Source: Cardiocondyla obscurior (lineage: Eukaryota; Arthropoda; Insecta; Hymenoptera; Formicidae). From it: a stretch of 64,000 nucleotides of DNA. The stretch's first letter is position 1, and each line of letters starts with the position of its first letter. Below, in pieces: positions 1 to 11,400 of the stretch. The notes beneath the pieces were generated by a model. It was not told the DNA's origin. It made no database searches and saw only the letters and a program-made list of their open reading frames with translations. The translations under genes and the position numbers were made by a program. The DNA is taken from contig NC_091866.1 in NCBI RefSeq assembly GCF_019399895.1, positions 2,773,501 to 2,837,500 of the forward strand. Direction: 5' to 3'.

Positions 1-555
1 GGTAATAATGATCCGCGCAAAAATAGTTCGTTGTCGCGGTAATTAAGATCGATCTGTCCTCCGTATAATTCTCCGCCGCGAGCAACGCGTACAACACATG
101 CGCCGAGGTGCTTTTAATTATCTCGCATCGAAACACGAAACGTTCGAATGAATACACTATTTTTGTCGCATTGCTTGATATTACGTGATATTTTGTACTC
201 GACAGACCCCGCAGGTACGTACGCTGCCGTCATCCGTAACCTCTTCTGCCGCTTTGTGAAATACAATGTTTTCCGACACTCCGCGCGTTAATGAGTAAAC
301 TTTCCGAAATCTAATATATCATATTATGCGACTCTCCGAGATGTAATGGGGAACGAGGCAGGGCAGTTTTTCTTTTATTATTTATATACTAATAACGCTA
401 ATTTTAAATTCCGTGACGTTTTTATAATATTTTATATTTAATTAATATATATAATTAATTAATTAAAAAGCCATTTTTCAATATTGCCAATTCTATATTG
501 CAAATTCTATATTGCCAATAAAACGTATATCTCTTTACCTATTTTTTATTTCAAC
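1..555. other. AT-rich noncoding sequence
   Basis: No gene seen. AT-rich from about 290 onward, with a TTAATTAATTAATT-like run near 440-470 and the short tandem repeat at 481-519. Probably semaphorin intron or upstream flank. Confidence 0.5.
481..519 (+). repeat. Short tandem repeat, 14-bp unit
   Basis: About 2.8 copies of ATATTGCCAATTCT; the middle copy has A for C in GCCA. Confidence 0.8.
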
Positions 556-628
556 TAGAAGAAACGATGAGCGTGCTGCGCGCGCGTTTTTTTAAATACA
601 AACTACGAAAAAAAAGCATGCGACTCAC

Positions 629-672
629 CAATCTGCATGAGCTTCAGCGGAGTTGAAGAATTCTGCCGGTGA
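629..672 (-). other. Exon-like module D, copy 1 (diverged paralogue of B)
   Basis: A 44-bp stretch between TGTTACAG and GTGAGTCGCATG. One frame reads SPAEFFNSAEAHADW; the second copy reads SPAEFYTSAEAHADW. The GTTACAG acceptor and GTGAGTCGCAT donor context match module B, which supports a tandem duplication of an A-B unit giving C-D. No family is recognised. Confidence 0.3.
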
Positions 673-791
673 CTGTAACATAAAATGGAAAATATTAATG
701 TAGACATGTCAGTATATTAGTTAAAAGAATTAATAAAAAAAAGTTAAAGTTTTTTTTTATAAAGATTTTATTTTAAAAAATTGATGCTCAC

Positions 792-910
792 CTAAAAGTT
801 GCTCCGCCGATGCAGGATGCCCGTCCCGGGCCTGCTCATCCTCTCAGATGGGACGTGTCGAGTCCTCCTTCCGCGCACTGGACACTCGCGAACGCGCCCG
901 ATAAAAATTA
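792..910 (-). other. Exon-like module C, copy 1 (diverged paralogue of A)
   Basis: This ends in AACTTTTAG followed by GTGAGC, the position matching the AACCCATGG|GTAAG end of module A. In the aligned frame it reads RGRRT, then SRPGTGILHRRSNF and a stop where A has W. The sequence at the acceptor homologous to that of A is TTTGTTACAA, so the AG is lost and the left limit is approximate. The stop is shared by both 1.3-kb copies, so it predates their duplication. It may be a decayed exon or a terminal exon. Confidence 0.3.
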
Positions 911-1436
911 TTGTAACAAAAATTAATTTTTTATTGAATACTCGCACGATAGTCCACGACACTCCTGTTAAACAATTTTTGTATATAAAAAAATGACGCG
1001 CGAATACTTAGCGGAACTCCCGAAACGACCGACGAACCGGCTGCGGTTCGTATTTGTATAATTACGGCGTACGATACTTTTCTCCTTCGGATTTTTATCG
1101 AAGCAAAATTCTTGTTTCGCTCAGATAAAAATCCAAAGAAGTGTTGAGCTGGAATTATATCAACGTAAATTCCATACAAATGTATGCAATTTACATCGAC
1201 ATATGAAATTGAAATTAAAACAAAATATATAATTAATGAAAAATTTTTTTAATTTACCTATATCGTTTTAAAGTTTTATTAATTTAGGTTTCCAACGCGG
1301 TGTATTAATTTCTTATTTTATTAATTATTTATTTTACATTTTGTACTAACATCATAGTGCCGCGGGCAATATAGAATTGTTTTCCCACCCGAAATGCTAA
1401 TAACTAAATTTTACAAAAATAAAATATGCGACTCAC

Positions 1437-1470
1437 AGATAAGCAGGCGGCGGAGTGTTGGCAAGATAAT
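1437..1470 (-). other. Exon-like module B, copy 1
   Basis: A 34-bp stretch between TTTGTTACAG and GTGAGT. In the frame that best tolerates the differences from the other copy it reads YLANTPPPAYL; the other copy reads HLTNTPPPSYL. In this frame P stays P and A becomes S, whereas the alternative frame gives more radical changes. The frame does not follow directly from the phase-0 end of module A, so A-B splicing in one reading frame is not established. Confidence 0.3.
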
Positions 1471-1619
1471 CTGTAACAAATAAATGAAAAAAATTAAATT
1501 GTAGAGATCTCAATTTATTAATTAGAAAAAAAAAATTATACGTGCCTCTGATTTTTTTTAATTTAATATCACAAAATTAAATTAAAAACTCGGCAAAGAT
1601 AAAAAAAATAGATTCTTAC

Positions 1620-1744
1620 CCATGGGTTGCTCCGCCGATGCCCGATGCCTTTCCTAGGCTCTCCTCCTCCTCTCAGTCCTGGCCTTTCCAACAGGGATGT
1701 CAGGCTAGTTCTTCTTTGACGAAAGTCTTCTTCGGGAATTTTAT
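1620..1744 (-). other. Exon-like module A, copy 1
   Basis: This 125-bp open stretch follows a strong acceptor (TTTTTTGTTTCAG) and precedes GTAAGA. The open frame begins with two bases of a split codon, then KIPEEDF, RQRRTSLTSLLERPG, a glycine-rich LRGGGEPRKG and GHRRSNPW. It is basic, with RRTS and HRRS motifs resembling kinase substrate sites. The second copy keeps the frame and both splice sites; of five base differences, three are silent. I do not recognise the family. It may be a real minus-strand exon nested in the semaphorin intron or a relic. Confidence 0.4.
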
Positions 1745-1875
1745 CTGAAACAAAAAACAATTTTATTTGGTTAGAAAAATAGCGAAAATTAATCGTGCTG
1801 CGTTACAAGTAACTATAACTATTCTGTGCAAAGTATTCGTTTCACAGATACCCACCCTACACGTGCACGTTATCG

Positions 1876-2859
1876 TCAGGCGCTGCATGTGCCTTCTTGA
1901 ATTTTTACAATGATAAAAGTTATCGCCGTCAGCTATTTATTAATTTTTATTTTTTTTTTTATTAGATATCTTGCGTGCAACATATGAATAATCATTGATT
2001 TTATTAAAGGTTTACGTGAAGGTAATACCAAAGTCGAGTTCAAAACATCGCGGTACCGATATAAAACGTATAAAAAAGAAATATCTTTTTCCTATATGTC
2101 AGCGAATTTCAAACAAGCAGCGGAAAATTGGCACACGAATACATCACGACGTACATCGTATTGAAAGATTTTTAAATAAAATAAAAGACATGGTAATGAA
2201 AGAGTATGGTTAAAAAAAACTTAACGACTGTGATTTTAGAATATTTTTGTGAACGCTTCACAATGGTAAAACATATTTTCGTGCTTCATCTTTTTTTTTT
2301 TCAAAATAATCTCTTACGCGATAAAATATTTCAACATTGTTTTTATTAATGATATTTTTTAAAATATAATTTTATATTTATATTCATACATTTTTTTATG
2401 AAGCGCATTGTAATACGTTTCGCTTTTGCATGAAACTCTAAAAATAGCGCATTGTATTCCTTTATTATTTTTTTTTTACCGTATACATTGCGTGTTATAC
2501 GAGAATTTAATGACAGAAACTGGTAGGTGGCAATCTTCATTAATCGCGCATTGCTCCTTTATGCCTTAATTCCGCGGAAAAGCTGAAGGGAGTCATTGCC
2601 AACTGTTCGCGAGTAATTACTCCCGTTGTGGTCACGCTAATCTATAGAATATTACTCGGTTAATGCGCAACTCGCGGTTGTACGCAGCAAAATTGAATTC
2701 GATGCCAAAGCTCGCAATCTCGAAGTCGCCGACCGCCGCATCGCGCTGCCAACTTGCTCATTTGTCTCCTCTTGCCGCATCCCTCCGCGCGTCGCTTATC
2801 TCTGGTATCGATCGCAAATACAAAGTCGTGATTCCGGAGCTGATGTATCTCACGCTTGC
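1876..2859. other. AT-rich noncoding stretch
   Basis: Nothing coding recognised. Mostly A/T-rich with T runs near 1951 and 2291; composition rises in GC from about 2560 toward the next island. Confidence 0.5.
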
Positions 2860-3700
2860 GGCATACCGCAAAGTTCCGCCCCGAAGTGCGAAGTAGATTC
2901 GCGAGGGCGGGAGTGGATTGCCGGATACCGCGCGAAAGATCTTTCTTCCCCTTTTTCTCTATCTTTCTTTTTTTTTTCTTTTTTTTTTTTTCCTCTACTT
3001 TTCTTGCAGCTCGCGAAGTTGCGGGAAACAGAAGCAGGCTGGCGGCGCTCCTGCGGCTACCGCCCGTCCGGCGGCTGGCGGGGTTGCATAAATATTATGC
3101 AAATATCCGGAGCCGGGCCCTGTTACACCGCGAGCGCGCGGACGCGCGAGACCGTTACCGTCTCCCCTTTCCCGCTCCGCGTCGCTCCGCAGCACTCGCA
3201 AAGTGTCGTTGCTTATTTCCACCGAGATATGCGCGACTCGCGTGTCTCCCTTATCGCCCCGAGATAGCTGGCACTTTGCATACGCAGCATAATTCAACGC
3301 CGAACCTACTCCCCTGACGCCCCCCTTTCCCTCCTCCGGCCCTACCCAGCTTGGCGCCTCTTCTCTGTCCTTTCTAGCCGCCGCTTCTCTTCTTATCGCG
3401 CTCTTCTCCATCGCTCTAGCGTCCCTATAGCGCCCTTTCTTACCTCGCTCTCTCGTATCGCGTAGCCCCCCAGCGACTTCTTCTCGCTTACGGCGACCTT
3501 ACGTTGTCGTTTCTGCGCAGTTCGATCTACGGCTGAACACGCTCGCTCAGAGACTTGAAAACGAGCCGAGGTAGCAGGTTTTCTCTCGGTAAGGGGTGTT
3601 CCTTACATCGACGAGTGCTCGTTCACTTGCGCTTTTGACGCGGCTGACGAATTCGAATAGGGTACGTGCCATGAATTTTCGGTGAATTTATTTTCCGCGA
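2860..3700. other. GC- and CpG-rich island behind a long pyrimidine tract
   Basis: A pyrimidine tract (about 2941-3005) ends in TTCTTGCAG (AG at 3008-3009), an excellent acceptor shape, followed by CpG-rich sequence. A donor-like CTCG|GTAAGG lies at 3588/3589. Open frames occur on both strands across 2995-3411, as expected from the low density of AT-rich stops. None resembles a known protein. It could be a noncoding or 5' UTR exon, a promoter-like island or chance. Confidence 0.3.
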
Positions 3701-6528
3701 CGGACGAATAATATTATAAACGAAGATACGCGCGACTTACCCCACTTTAGAATTCAACCCTTTGCGAAACAATGAACGTAAGTTTTCCCCCGGCGTTCGT
3801 AAACCGGCTGTTATTGCCGCTCTTATGGCAAATTTCTCCCCCGCGGCGTGTGAGAAAAATTGCGCAGGGTCACACCGATGGAACTATTTAACGTTATCAA
3901 ATTTCAAAAAACGCTATCGAGTATTTGTATCGCGGTCTACCTTTTTTGTCGCGCGAAATATCCCAAGAGGAGTAACTCATTTTCCTTTTCTCCTCGAAGC
4001 GCGCAGCCAGAAACGCGGATAAGAAGAAAAGCAACGAGAGAAATAAGCTATTTATCGTTCTAAGTTAAATTTATTTAAAAGTTTTTTAACTATGATCGGA
4101 TAATAAAAGAAAAAGAATTTCTCTTTGCGCGGTCTCTACTTCATCAATCTATATTTTAATGTAATTAAAAGTAGAGTAACAGTACAGTTTCTTTTCTTTT
4201 TTCTTTTTTTTTTATAAATAAATTCAAGTTAAACTTTTGATGTTTTGATAATGTAAAACGCGGGCGTGTCGAAACTCGAGATAAATTGCGGATCTCGTGC
4301 ACGGGAGAATAACAGAAATGTTTTTTAAGAGTGCACCGAGGTTCTAAGATGTTAGGAAGATTGGTTGACACGTATCTGTATAGTTGGTATCAGTTGCGGA
4401 ATACTCGAGTGCTTTCAAAGCACTGCTTTGCCGTCTTGTTGTAATCACTTGGCTTCTTCTTTTGACGAGGTCTTTTCATTCCCGGCGACCGTGCCGCAAA
4501 ATTGAAGCGCTGAGGAGATAGCGATTTACCGATTTTTTTTTTCTCATAAATTTACGGCTGTATAATAAGAACGCAACGAGCGGCGATTCTTTTAAATGAG
4601 AAACGATGAAACTATTAGACGTCGCGAAAAGAAGAATGTTTTTTATTGTCCGATATATTTTTTAATTTATATAATAATAAAGCAATAATTAAATGACAAT
4701 ATTTTATTAAATAAATAATAATAGCTATTTCTCCTCTCTCTTTCTCTCGCGAATTCAAATATACGTACAAAGGTATCGAGTGGAGTAGGATGTACGTAAT
4801 ACAGAAACATTATTCCGAAGTGCACAAACATTTCTGTTGAAATTTGGTATAATGGCTTTTGTTTTCTGTTACTTTCATCTCGCGAGTTTTGTCAAAGTTT
4901 GAATGGAGATCGAAAGAAAAAATGCGGGCTTTCGAAATAATTGATGTAAAATAAATAGATAGCGGTGGAAACGCTATGCGTTCAATATTGTTAATGTCGA
5001 CGGCCAACTGACTTCAGTCGTTGCGACAAAATTAAAGCTTTCGGCTAGATTATAAGCGACCGACGCAATAGTGGCCGATCCAGTTTATTTTGCATCGTAC
5101 GATTGGCAAATATTAGCGCAGCGTGTTTAAATTTATAGGGCGCATACGAATTAGAGTGCGGCGCTTCACCATGTTGTTGATAATCATAACTTTACATTTC
5201 TACACAGTTTGATAGGTTTGTGCATCTACATTGTCGATGACACAAGCGCGAAAGAGAGAGAGAGGTAGCTGTAAGTTCTTTACATATTTATCAACGGCGA
5301 AACCGGTATATAAAACATAATTTGAGCGACAAGCGGCAAGTCGTGCTTTGCAGTCACAATTCTCTAATTAACATGAAGCGGCCAGTGCAAAGCGGAAACT
5401 GTACCGCGTAAAAAGAAAAATTGCATTACGTTCGGCCGGACGAGTATTGTTATTCCTGAGCTTTTTAGTGCGCCAGGTAAATGTGAAGGGAAACAACAAA
5501 GTGAACGAGCGGAAAGGTACATTCGCGTGCTTATGGCTCGCTAACAGCTTCGCTAAAGCCCTCGAGTATTTTGTGCCGTTCATCTGAACGCATCTTCAAT
5601 TACCACTTTCGTTAAAAGTTCTGTAAATGACGAAATGCAATTACTCCGATAGTTATCGAATTATTTCCTTTCTTTCGCGTCGCGTGGCCTCTTTCTCTCT
5701 CTCTCTCTCTCTCTCTATCGCGTAACGACATTTTCGGCGAAATAATGATTGAACGTAAAAACATTTAATACTTCCTGCAGTTACTCGCGCGGAAATTGCT
5801 TTCGAAAACGGTTCAAAGCTCCGCTCGGAGCATTATTATTGGCACCTTTGACTTCTTGCGTCTCTGATTGGAATGCAATTTCCGTAATGCCGCTTGCGAT
5901 AGCGTTTATCTTTCTCTTTGCGTTTGTCACCGGTCTTATAAAAGAGAATGTGTTTTGGATAAACCGCCGCACTCGCTGGAATTGGAAGCATCGAGATTGC
6001 AAGCGGCGAAAACCGCAGCGTTGTCGAAGGAAATCCACCGTTATTACGCAACCATAACTGTGCCGCGAATGAGATCGCGCTCCTTTGCATGAAAGAGATA
6101 GTGCACGTGCTGAAGGATAATCGGCTGCTTAAATTGGTCGGTCGGTCGGACGCAATGCGAGCAGGGAACAAAGTAATGAGATTCTAAACAGCAAAGATTA
6201 AAGCGAAAATCTTGGGAGGAAAACGAGCGATGCTGCTCGTCGCAATCGTCGGCGTTCAATTTACAGCAGAGCTCGACGAGATATTTCTGCGCGAGTAACA
6301 AAGACGAATAGAATCGTCGAGTATCCGCGAAATTTTTTTTTTAATATTTATATATTTATTTGGGGGAGGAAAAAAAAAATTATTGTTAATTACATTTCGC
6401 GTAGTTGAACTCGTTCGTATTGAAGTAAAAAGCGCGGGATGACTTCCCGAGTGGAAATTAATTCCCACCGTTACCTAATAATTAGCTAGTTAATTCGTGG
6501 TTCATCTCGTGGCTGTCTGAAAAGCTCC
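3701..6528. other. Noncoding stretch with a CT microsatellite
   Basis: Mixed-composition sequence with no recognisable gene. Open frames around 5781-6171 occur on both strands and have no family resemblance. Confidence 0.45.
5694..5716 (+). repeat. (TC)n microsatellite
   Basis: Uninterrupted TC dinucleotides, about 11 to 12 units. Confidence 0.9.
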
Positions 6529-6798
6529 GATATCTAAACGTTTTTCGCCGCGTACTGGTCTACTGTTTTGTACTGACCTTATGCAACGCTCGACTGCCGA
6601 ATTCGTCGGGTAGTGTGAGTACGTGCGTGTGTTGAAATCTGGCCGGCAATCTTCGCTTTCCAAGTTCGCATGGTGGAGGACGCGCGGGCAGCGGACGGCG
6701 AGAACCGGTTCACTCGGTGAATTCGGCAGTCGAGCGAGCATTGCGTAAGATCAACACAAAACAGTAGACTAGCACGCGGCGAAAAACGTTCAGATATC
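6529..6798. mobile_element. Inverted-repeat element, MITE-like
   Basis: Left arm (6529-6610), beginning GATATCTAAACGTTTTTCGC, is matched in reverse complement by the right arm (about 6714-6798), ending GCGAAAAACGTTCAGATATC. Identity is close to 90% with a 4-base length difference near the inner end. About 100 bp of unrelated sequence separates the arms. No transposase. A target-site duplication is not clear. It is most likely a miniature nonautonomous DNA transposon; a structured RNA is a weaker alternative. Confidence 0.65.
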
Positions 6799-7095
6799 TA
6801 TTTAGATACATGGTTCGCGCTTGATATTGGTAAATAGTAAAAATGAAGGCGGTAGAACCGCGTAATTAGAAATCAATATTCGGAATGCTCGCGAATATTC
6901 AAGTTTTGGAGAACTGTTGTTTAAACATCGAGTGTTGGCAAATCCACTCAACCCCGATAAAGTCCCCTCCCCGATAGAGATTAATCTAAGCGCAGCAATT
7001 TGTTCGTAAAACGCGTAAACAGGATGGATAACAGTTTGGAAAGAAGGAAAACTTTCTCTGAGGAGAGATTATCATACATTTGCTTATGCTATGTA

Positions 7096-7459
7096 CAGAG
7101 TGCCTCAAAATTTTATGGCTGAAACGTGCTAAATTGCTCCGCGATAAGAAATGATGTTATATTCGATAACGTAATAGGAAAAGATGTAGTTCGAGAATGG
7201 CTTCAAAAATGACATAACCGGGAGAGAAAAATTATTCGCTTGTTGTATTTTATTTTACAATGTCCTTTTTTTTTTGCGAACTGCGCGAGAGAAATTATGT
7301 CGAACAGCAATCGACATAAGAATCAATTAAAAGGTTTCATTCAATGTAAAATAAAATATCAGCTGAAATTCATACAACGCTTTAGTTACTCGCTACATTG
7401 CTCGCACGAGTAATATTAAAAAAAAAATAGTTCAATTACATTATATTTGCGACACCCTG
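7096..7459. mobile_element. Mariner-like TA-flanked remnant
   Basis: The ends are imperfect inverted repeats: CAGAGTGCCTCAAA on the left and, read inward from the right, CAGGGTGTCGCAAA (11 of 14 identical). Both ends abut a TA dinucleotide (7094-7095 and 7460-7461), the Tc1/mariner target. The CAGGGTG start is common among insect DNA transposon ends. The 364-bp interior has no coding potential. Confidence 0.5.
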
Positions 7460-8514
7460 TACGCCGCCTGCATTGCAAAACATTTCTATCTGCGTCCGTA
7501 TCACGCAAATTGGTAGGTAATGTGCAGGTTGTAATGCGAATTATTGTATTTATCAGAAAACGCGGATATGCACGCGCGGACAATGTAACCCCGATTTTAT
7601 CTATTTAGGTCTCTCCGTGGAAGCGATAATAAAATGGTACGCGGCGAAAGTTTAATCCGATACACGATTAAATTAATCACTCGGGAGAAAGTTCGACAGG
7701 AAGGGCAGGCGACCGGAGGAATAAGATTTATCTGTATCGGTTGCGACCTGTGTATCGGCCTTCTAAATTGCCTCGACTTTCGATAAACCTCTTTCCGTAG
7801 TCGTGCACGCGTGATAACTTTTCCGCGGATAAACTGTTAGACGTTATTTGAATACAGAATCCGTTTTCCGTCTTGTGATTTCGAATGTAAGCGCACGGAA
7901 GTTCGAGGGCGGTGCAAGGCTCCTTCCAGTCTTTCGCGCAACTAACACGCGGGCGGTGTAAGCTTTCCGCCACGTAGCCTACATCCAAGTTAATTGGCTG
8001 AATACGAGTAAAGTTTGACTTAGGAAGACAAAGGTGAAGGCCGCTTGTACTTGATTGCGTCTTTTTTCATCGGCGGCAAACTCTACGCCAACAGAGAGGT
8101 TAATTACACCTCGTCTCCAATTTGAGATATGTCGTTTTCGTTTCGTATTTAAATTAACTTCCTACTTTCTGCTGTTTTATAAATTTTATCTCGGCGCATT
8201 TCGATATTTTATTGAAATAATATTTTATTTTGTCCGCGTGAGTCTTAATCAAGAATTAGAACCAGCTGTAAAGTTATTTACAGTCGAGTTTAGTCGCGGC
8301 AACTCGTTGGCCCGAAAATCGTGGGGAGTCGGGAATGACTTTTGAAAGCGGTGTGGCTACCTGAGCGCGTAGAATCAGGAATTTCCGCAGGAAGCACATA
8401 GGCTCATTGTCCCTCGGTTTAATATCACGGCTGGGAAATCGTGGAATGCACGAAACCATTAAAGGGGGCTTCTGCAAGGTACATCGTCTCGGAAAACTCG
8501 CGGGAGGTAATGTA

Positions 8515-8552
<38 letters not shown>
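8515..8552 (+). repeat. (GA)n microsatellite
   Basis: AG/GA dinucleotides with one AA interruption. Confidence 0.9.
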
Positions 8553-9713
8553 CGCGCTGGTGGAAATGTAACCGTCGTCGGCGTGCATTCCGACGGTAGA
8601 CGCGGCTCACGATTTCATGAATGGGACGCTGCACGGCCGTAAAAAGCTACCGGTGGGTCAACTCGTACCAGTTGACTCCAATAATTGCGAGCGCCCGAGC
8701 GGAGATCAGAGGGCAAAACGAGCCGACATTAGCCTGTTAGCCTATTAGTCCGAGTCAGCGCTCTCCTTGCACTCCACCACACACGACACACCCGCGCTTG
8801 CAACTCGACACCACTCTCGATGCCACTCCGGTTCTTCTCCTCGCCCTTTCCCTTCTTTCATTTCTCCATCTCTTTCGCGCGATAAACACTTTCTCTCCGC
8901 TTTCCGTCCCCCTTCCCTCCTTTTGCAAAGCAGCTTGCAAATTATAATTTTTTGCCGCTTATAATTGCACGGATTACATTTTTATTAATTTTTTAATTTT
9001 TTTTTTGTATTTAGCTGTATTGTATAATTTAATTTAATTTAATTAAAAAAAAAAGAAAACCTGCTCGCGCATATACAGATATAAGACGTACGCGTTTGAT
9101 TTTTATTTGGAAATTATAATATGTATTGTAAGGTATTTTCAACTCTAACTTTGTTGATCGTGAAACTTTCATTGCGACGTGAAGATCCCATCGCGTGAAT
9201 GGGTCATAAATTGTAAAATGCGCTCTAAATATGAAATATCTAAAGGGAGGGGAGCCTTACAAATTACGGACTTGGTCCGCTCTTACGTTGAATGCTTCAT
9301 CAGTTTTCGGATGCCGGGCGGATTCGAGATTTTAGGACCTCGTAACCAACACCTGACTCTGCTACGGACCCCCCTGTGCTGAAGCTCTGAATATCTTTCT
9401 TACACATACACGCCGTTCACCCTTCGCTGCCGCGGCCATTGCACGCGCTCATTCCGCTCTCGACTCTCTCAGCCACTATTTCATTCTGTCCTCATAGTCC
9501 GCCGTTCGTCTCATTTTCTCCGGTATTCTCCGCGTCGTTGCCCTACACGAGCAATCCTGTGCATACGTGCTCCCCGGCGAGAGTAATCACCGGCTGGTAT
9601 TGGTGCGGCGATGGCGAACAAGGGGGAAGAGAAGAATGCGCGGCATCTATCGCGCGGCATATCTCGAGATCTCGGAGTGTTACATACTTAACGTCATCCC
9701 ACATGGCTCTTTC

Positions 9714-9731
9714 GCTCTCTCTCTCTCTCTA
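9714..9731 (+). repeat. (CT)n microsatellite
   Basis: Nine uninterrupted CT units. Confidence 0.85.
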
Positions 9732-11056
9732 TCCCTTTTTTTCCTTCATCCCGCTTTTCCCCCTAATGTGTAATCGCTAATGTGCAGTAATCATTTGGCC
9801 TCATCCTGCGACACACATTCGCCGACTCTCGGTAGTCGGTGGGAAACGGAGCGGAGAGCAGGTAGCAGAGAAAGCGTAATGAACAGATTCCGACTTCGTG
9901 ACTTTAGTATTTGATCCACCGTTCATTGAACCTAAAGCAGGGCAGGATTGCCAGAGGTAAATGCGAATCCTATTCTCGTATGCAGCTTCGAAGTAGACTT
10001 TGGTAATTATACCAAAGTTAAGTCCCGGAAGCGAACGCGGGATTGATTTTCGTATGACAAAATAAATTGAATGTCGTTTTTTTTTTTTTCACGCTTGCTT
10101 AATAACACCGCCGAATGTGAAGCGTCCGTTTCCTAAGAGTCCGCCTAGTGCCTCCTTAATTATTTTATTTTTTTCACGAAGCTATAGTATATAATAATTT
10201 ATTTATAAATTATTTATTATACGTAGTAATTATATTAACAATTATTTATTACAAAGTTGATATTAATGTTCACAAAAAGAATTAAATAATATTAAAGTTT
10301 GTGTAATTAATTCGTGATATAAATTGAATTTTTGAAATACGATTTGCAGTAGGTAAAAAATTTTTGGGGACGACAAATATATTTTTTTTTATTACCGGCG
10401 TAATGAGAAAATAGCTATGCGACTACTAATACTTCTTCAATAGTGACTACGAATATTATCGTGATTCATGACGTTGTTAGTCATCTCTTTCATTCTCTGA
10501 CTTAACAGCAGGGTTTTCGCTGAAAAATGTATTGGGAAAACATTCATAAAAAGCACGCATATAGCACAGGTATACCTACGTATATATATTTCTTTATACC
10601 CGCGTTTTTGAGTTCAAATTTATTAACGGCTTTCATAATCTTTACATAGGTATCCACCCATAATTTTCTCCTCTCTATGGTATTGCATAAACTATTGCAA
10701 TATAAATCTAAAACATTTTACACCACGCAGTAATATTTTACGTACACGCACGCGTGTGTATGTAAATCAAATGATTTTATTATAATTTGAATAAGCGATT
10801 ATCAATTATTAACAGATAATATTGATAATATATAATGCTCGCTTAACAATTCTCATCGTAGAATAAAATAAAACAAAATTGAAAAATGTATAATATACCC
10901 TTGCATATTTTATTTTCATCAAATATTTCAAATATATGAAATTTTTAATATTTAATACGCAAAAGTACATTTAAAAATTGAACAGGGTAGATGATGTCTA
11001 TTTCAAATGAGAATGCTTCTCGCGGTATATGTTTTTACACTCTCATTTGAATTTTA

Positions 11057-11400
11057 ATGCAAATGTTAATAAATAATAAAAGGGTTCCCTGGAAATTCCA
11101 CGATTCTAGGACAGTCCTTCGCATTTGTTCATTCGAAATGACGGCCGGGATCGGTCGTCATTTTGCCGAAACGCTATATTCGTCCCGTCTCTATCCATTC
11201 GCAGTTCCGAAAACAATGTGTTATCGGGGAAATTCTTCTCCCGGACATCGTTCATCTTATCGGTGCCGACAGAGTCTAGTGTCGATGTGATTTCCGACCC
11301 CGATTCGTCCTCGCGAATGGCGTCGTGTCGCCTCCGCGTCTTCATAAGTTGCGACAGGAACCGGTCGTCAGCGATTCTCCCGAAACTACGTTATTGATCT
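11057..11400. other. Region open on both strands, unrecognised
   Basis: A plus-strand frame (11125-11397) and a minus-strand frame (11106-11345) overlap. Neither has a recognisable motif. The minus frame has a charged composition but no splice signals that clearly bound it. It may be a degraded repeat or simply stop-poor sequence. Confidence 0.2.

Larger units (their letters stand above)
556..1875 (-). repeat. 1.3-kb dispersed repeat, copy 1, with exon-like modules
   Basis: This block is nearly identical to 45895-47221, in the same orientation 45 kb away. The match starts at TAGAAGAAAC and ends at CACGTGCACGTTATCG; the flanks beyond are unrelated. No obvious terminal inverted repeats or target-site duplications are visible. 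On the minus strand it carries four modules bounded by splice-like signals: A (1620-1744), B (1437-1470), C (about 792-910) and D (629-672). A and C share GCATCGGCGGAGCAAC just before a donor. B and D share a GTTACAG acceptor and the donor context GTGAGTCGCAT. It could be a duplicated fragment of an unknown gene or an intron-bearing mobile element. No transposase is visible. Confidence 0.85.
7460..11056. other. Noncoding stretch with GA/CT-rich patches
   Basis: No gene recognised. Contains a GA microsatellite at 8515-8552, pyrimidine-rich CpG patches at 8755-8935 and 9400-9770, and a very AT-rich segment at 10150-10350. Confidence 0.45.

Noticed and set aside
799..996. 65-codon plus-strand frame repeated at 46151-46348
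   Set aside because: It recurs only because it lies in the duplicated 1.3-kb block. It starts with TTG and reads antisense through module C and into flanking AT-rich sequence.
1437..1470. Module B as a SMAD linker exon because of TPPPxY
   Set aside because: The match is limited to TPPP and one tyrosine. No MH1 or MH2 sequence is nearby and the exon is only 34 bp.
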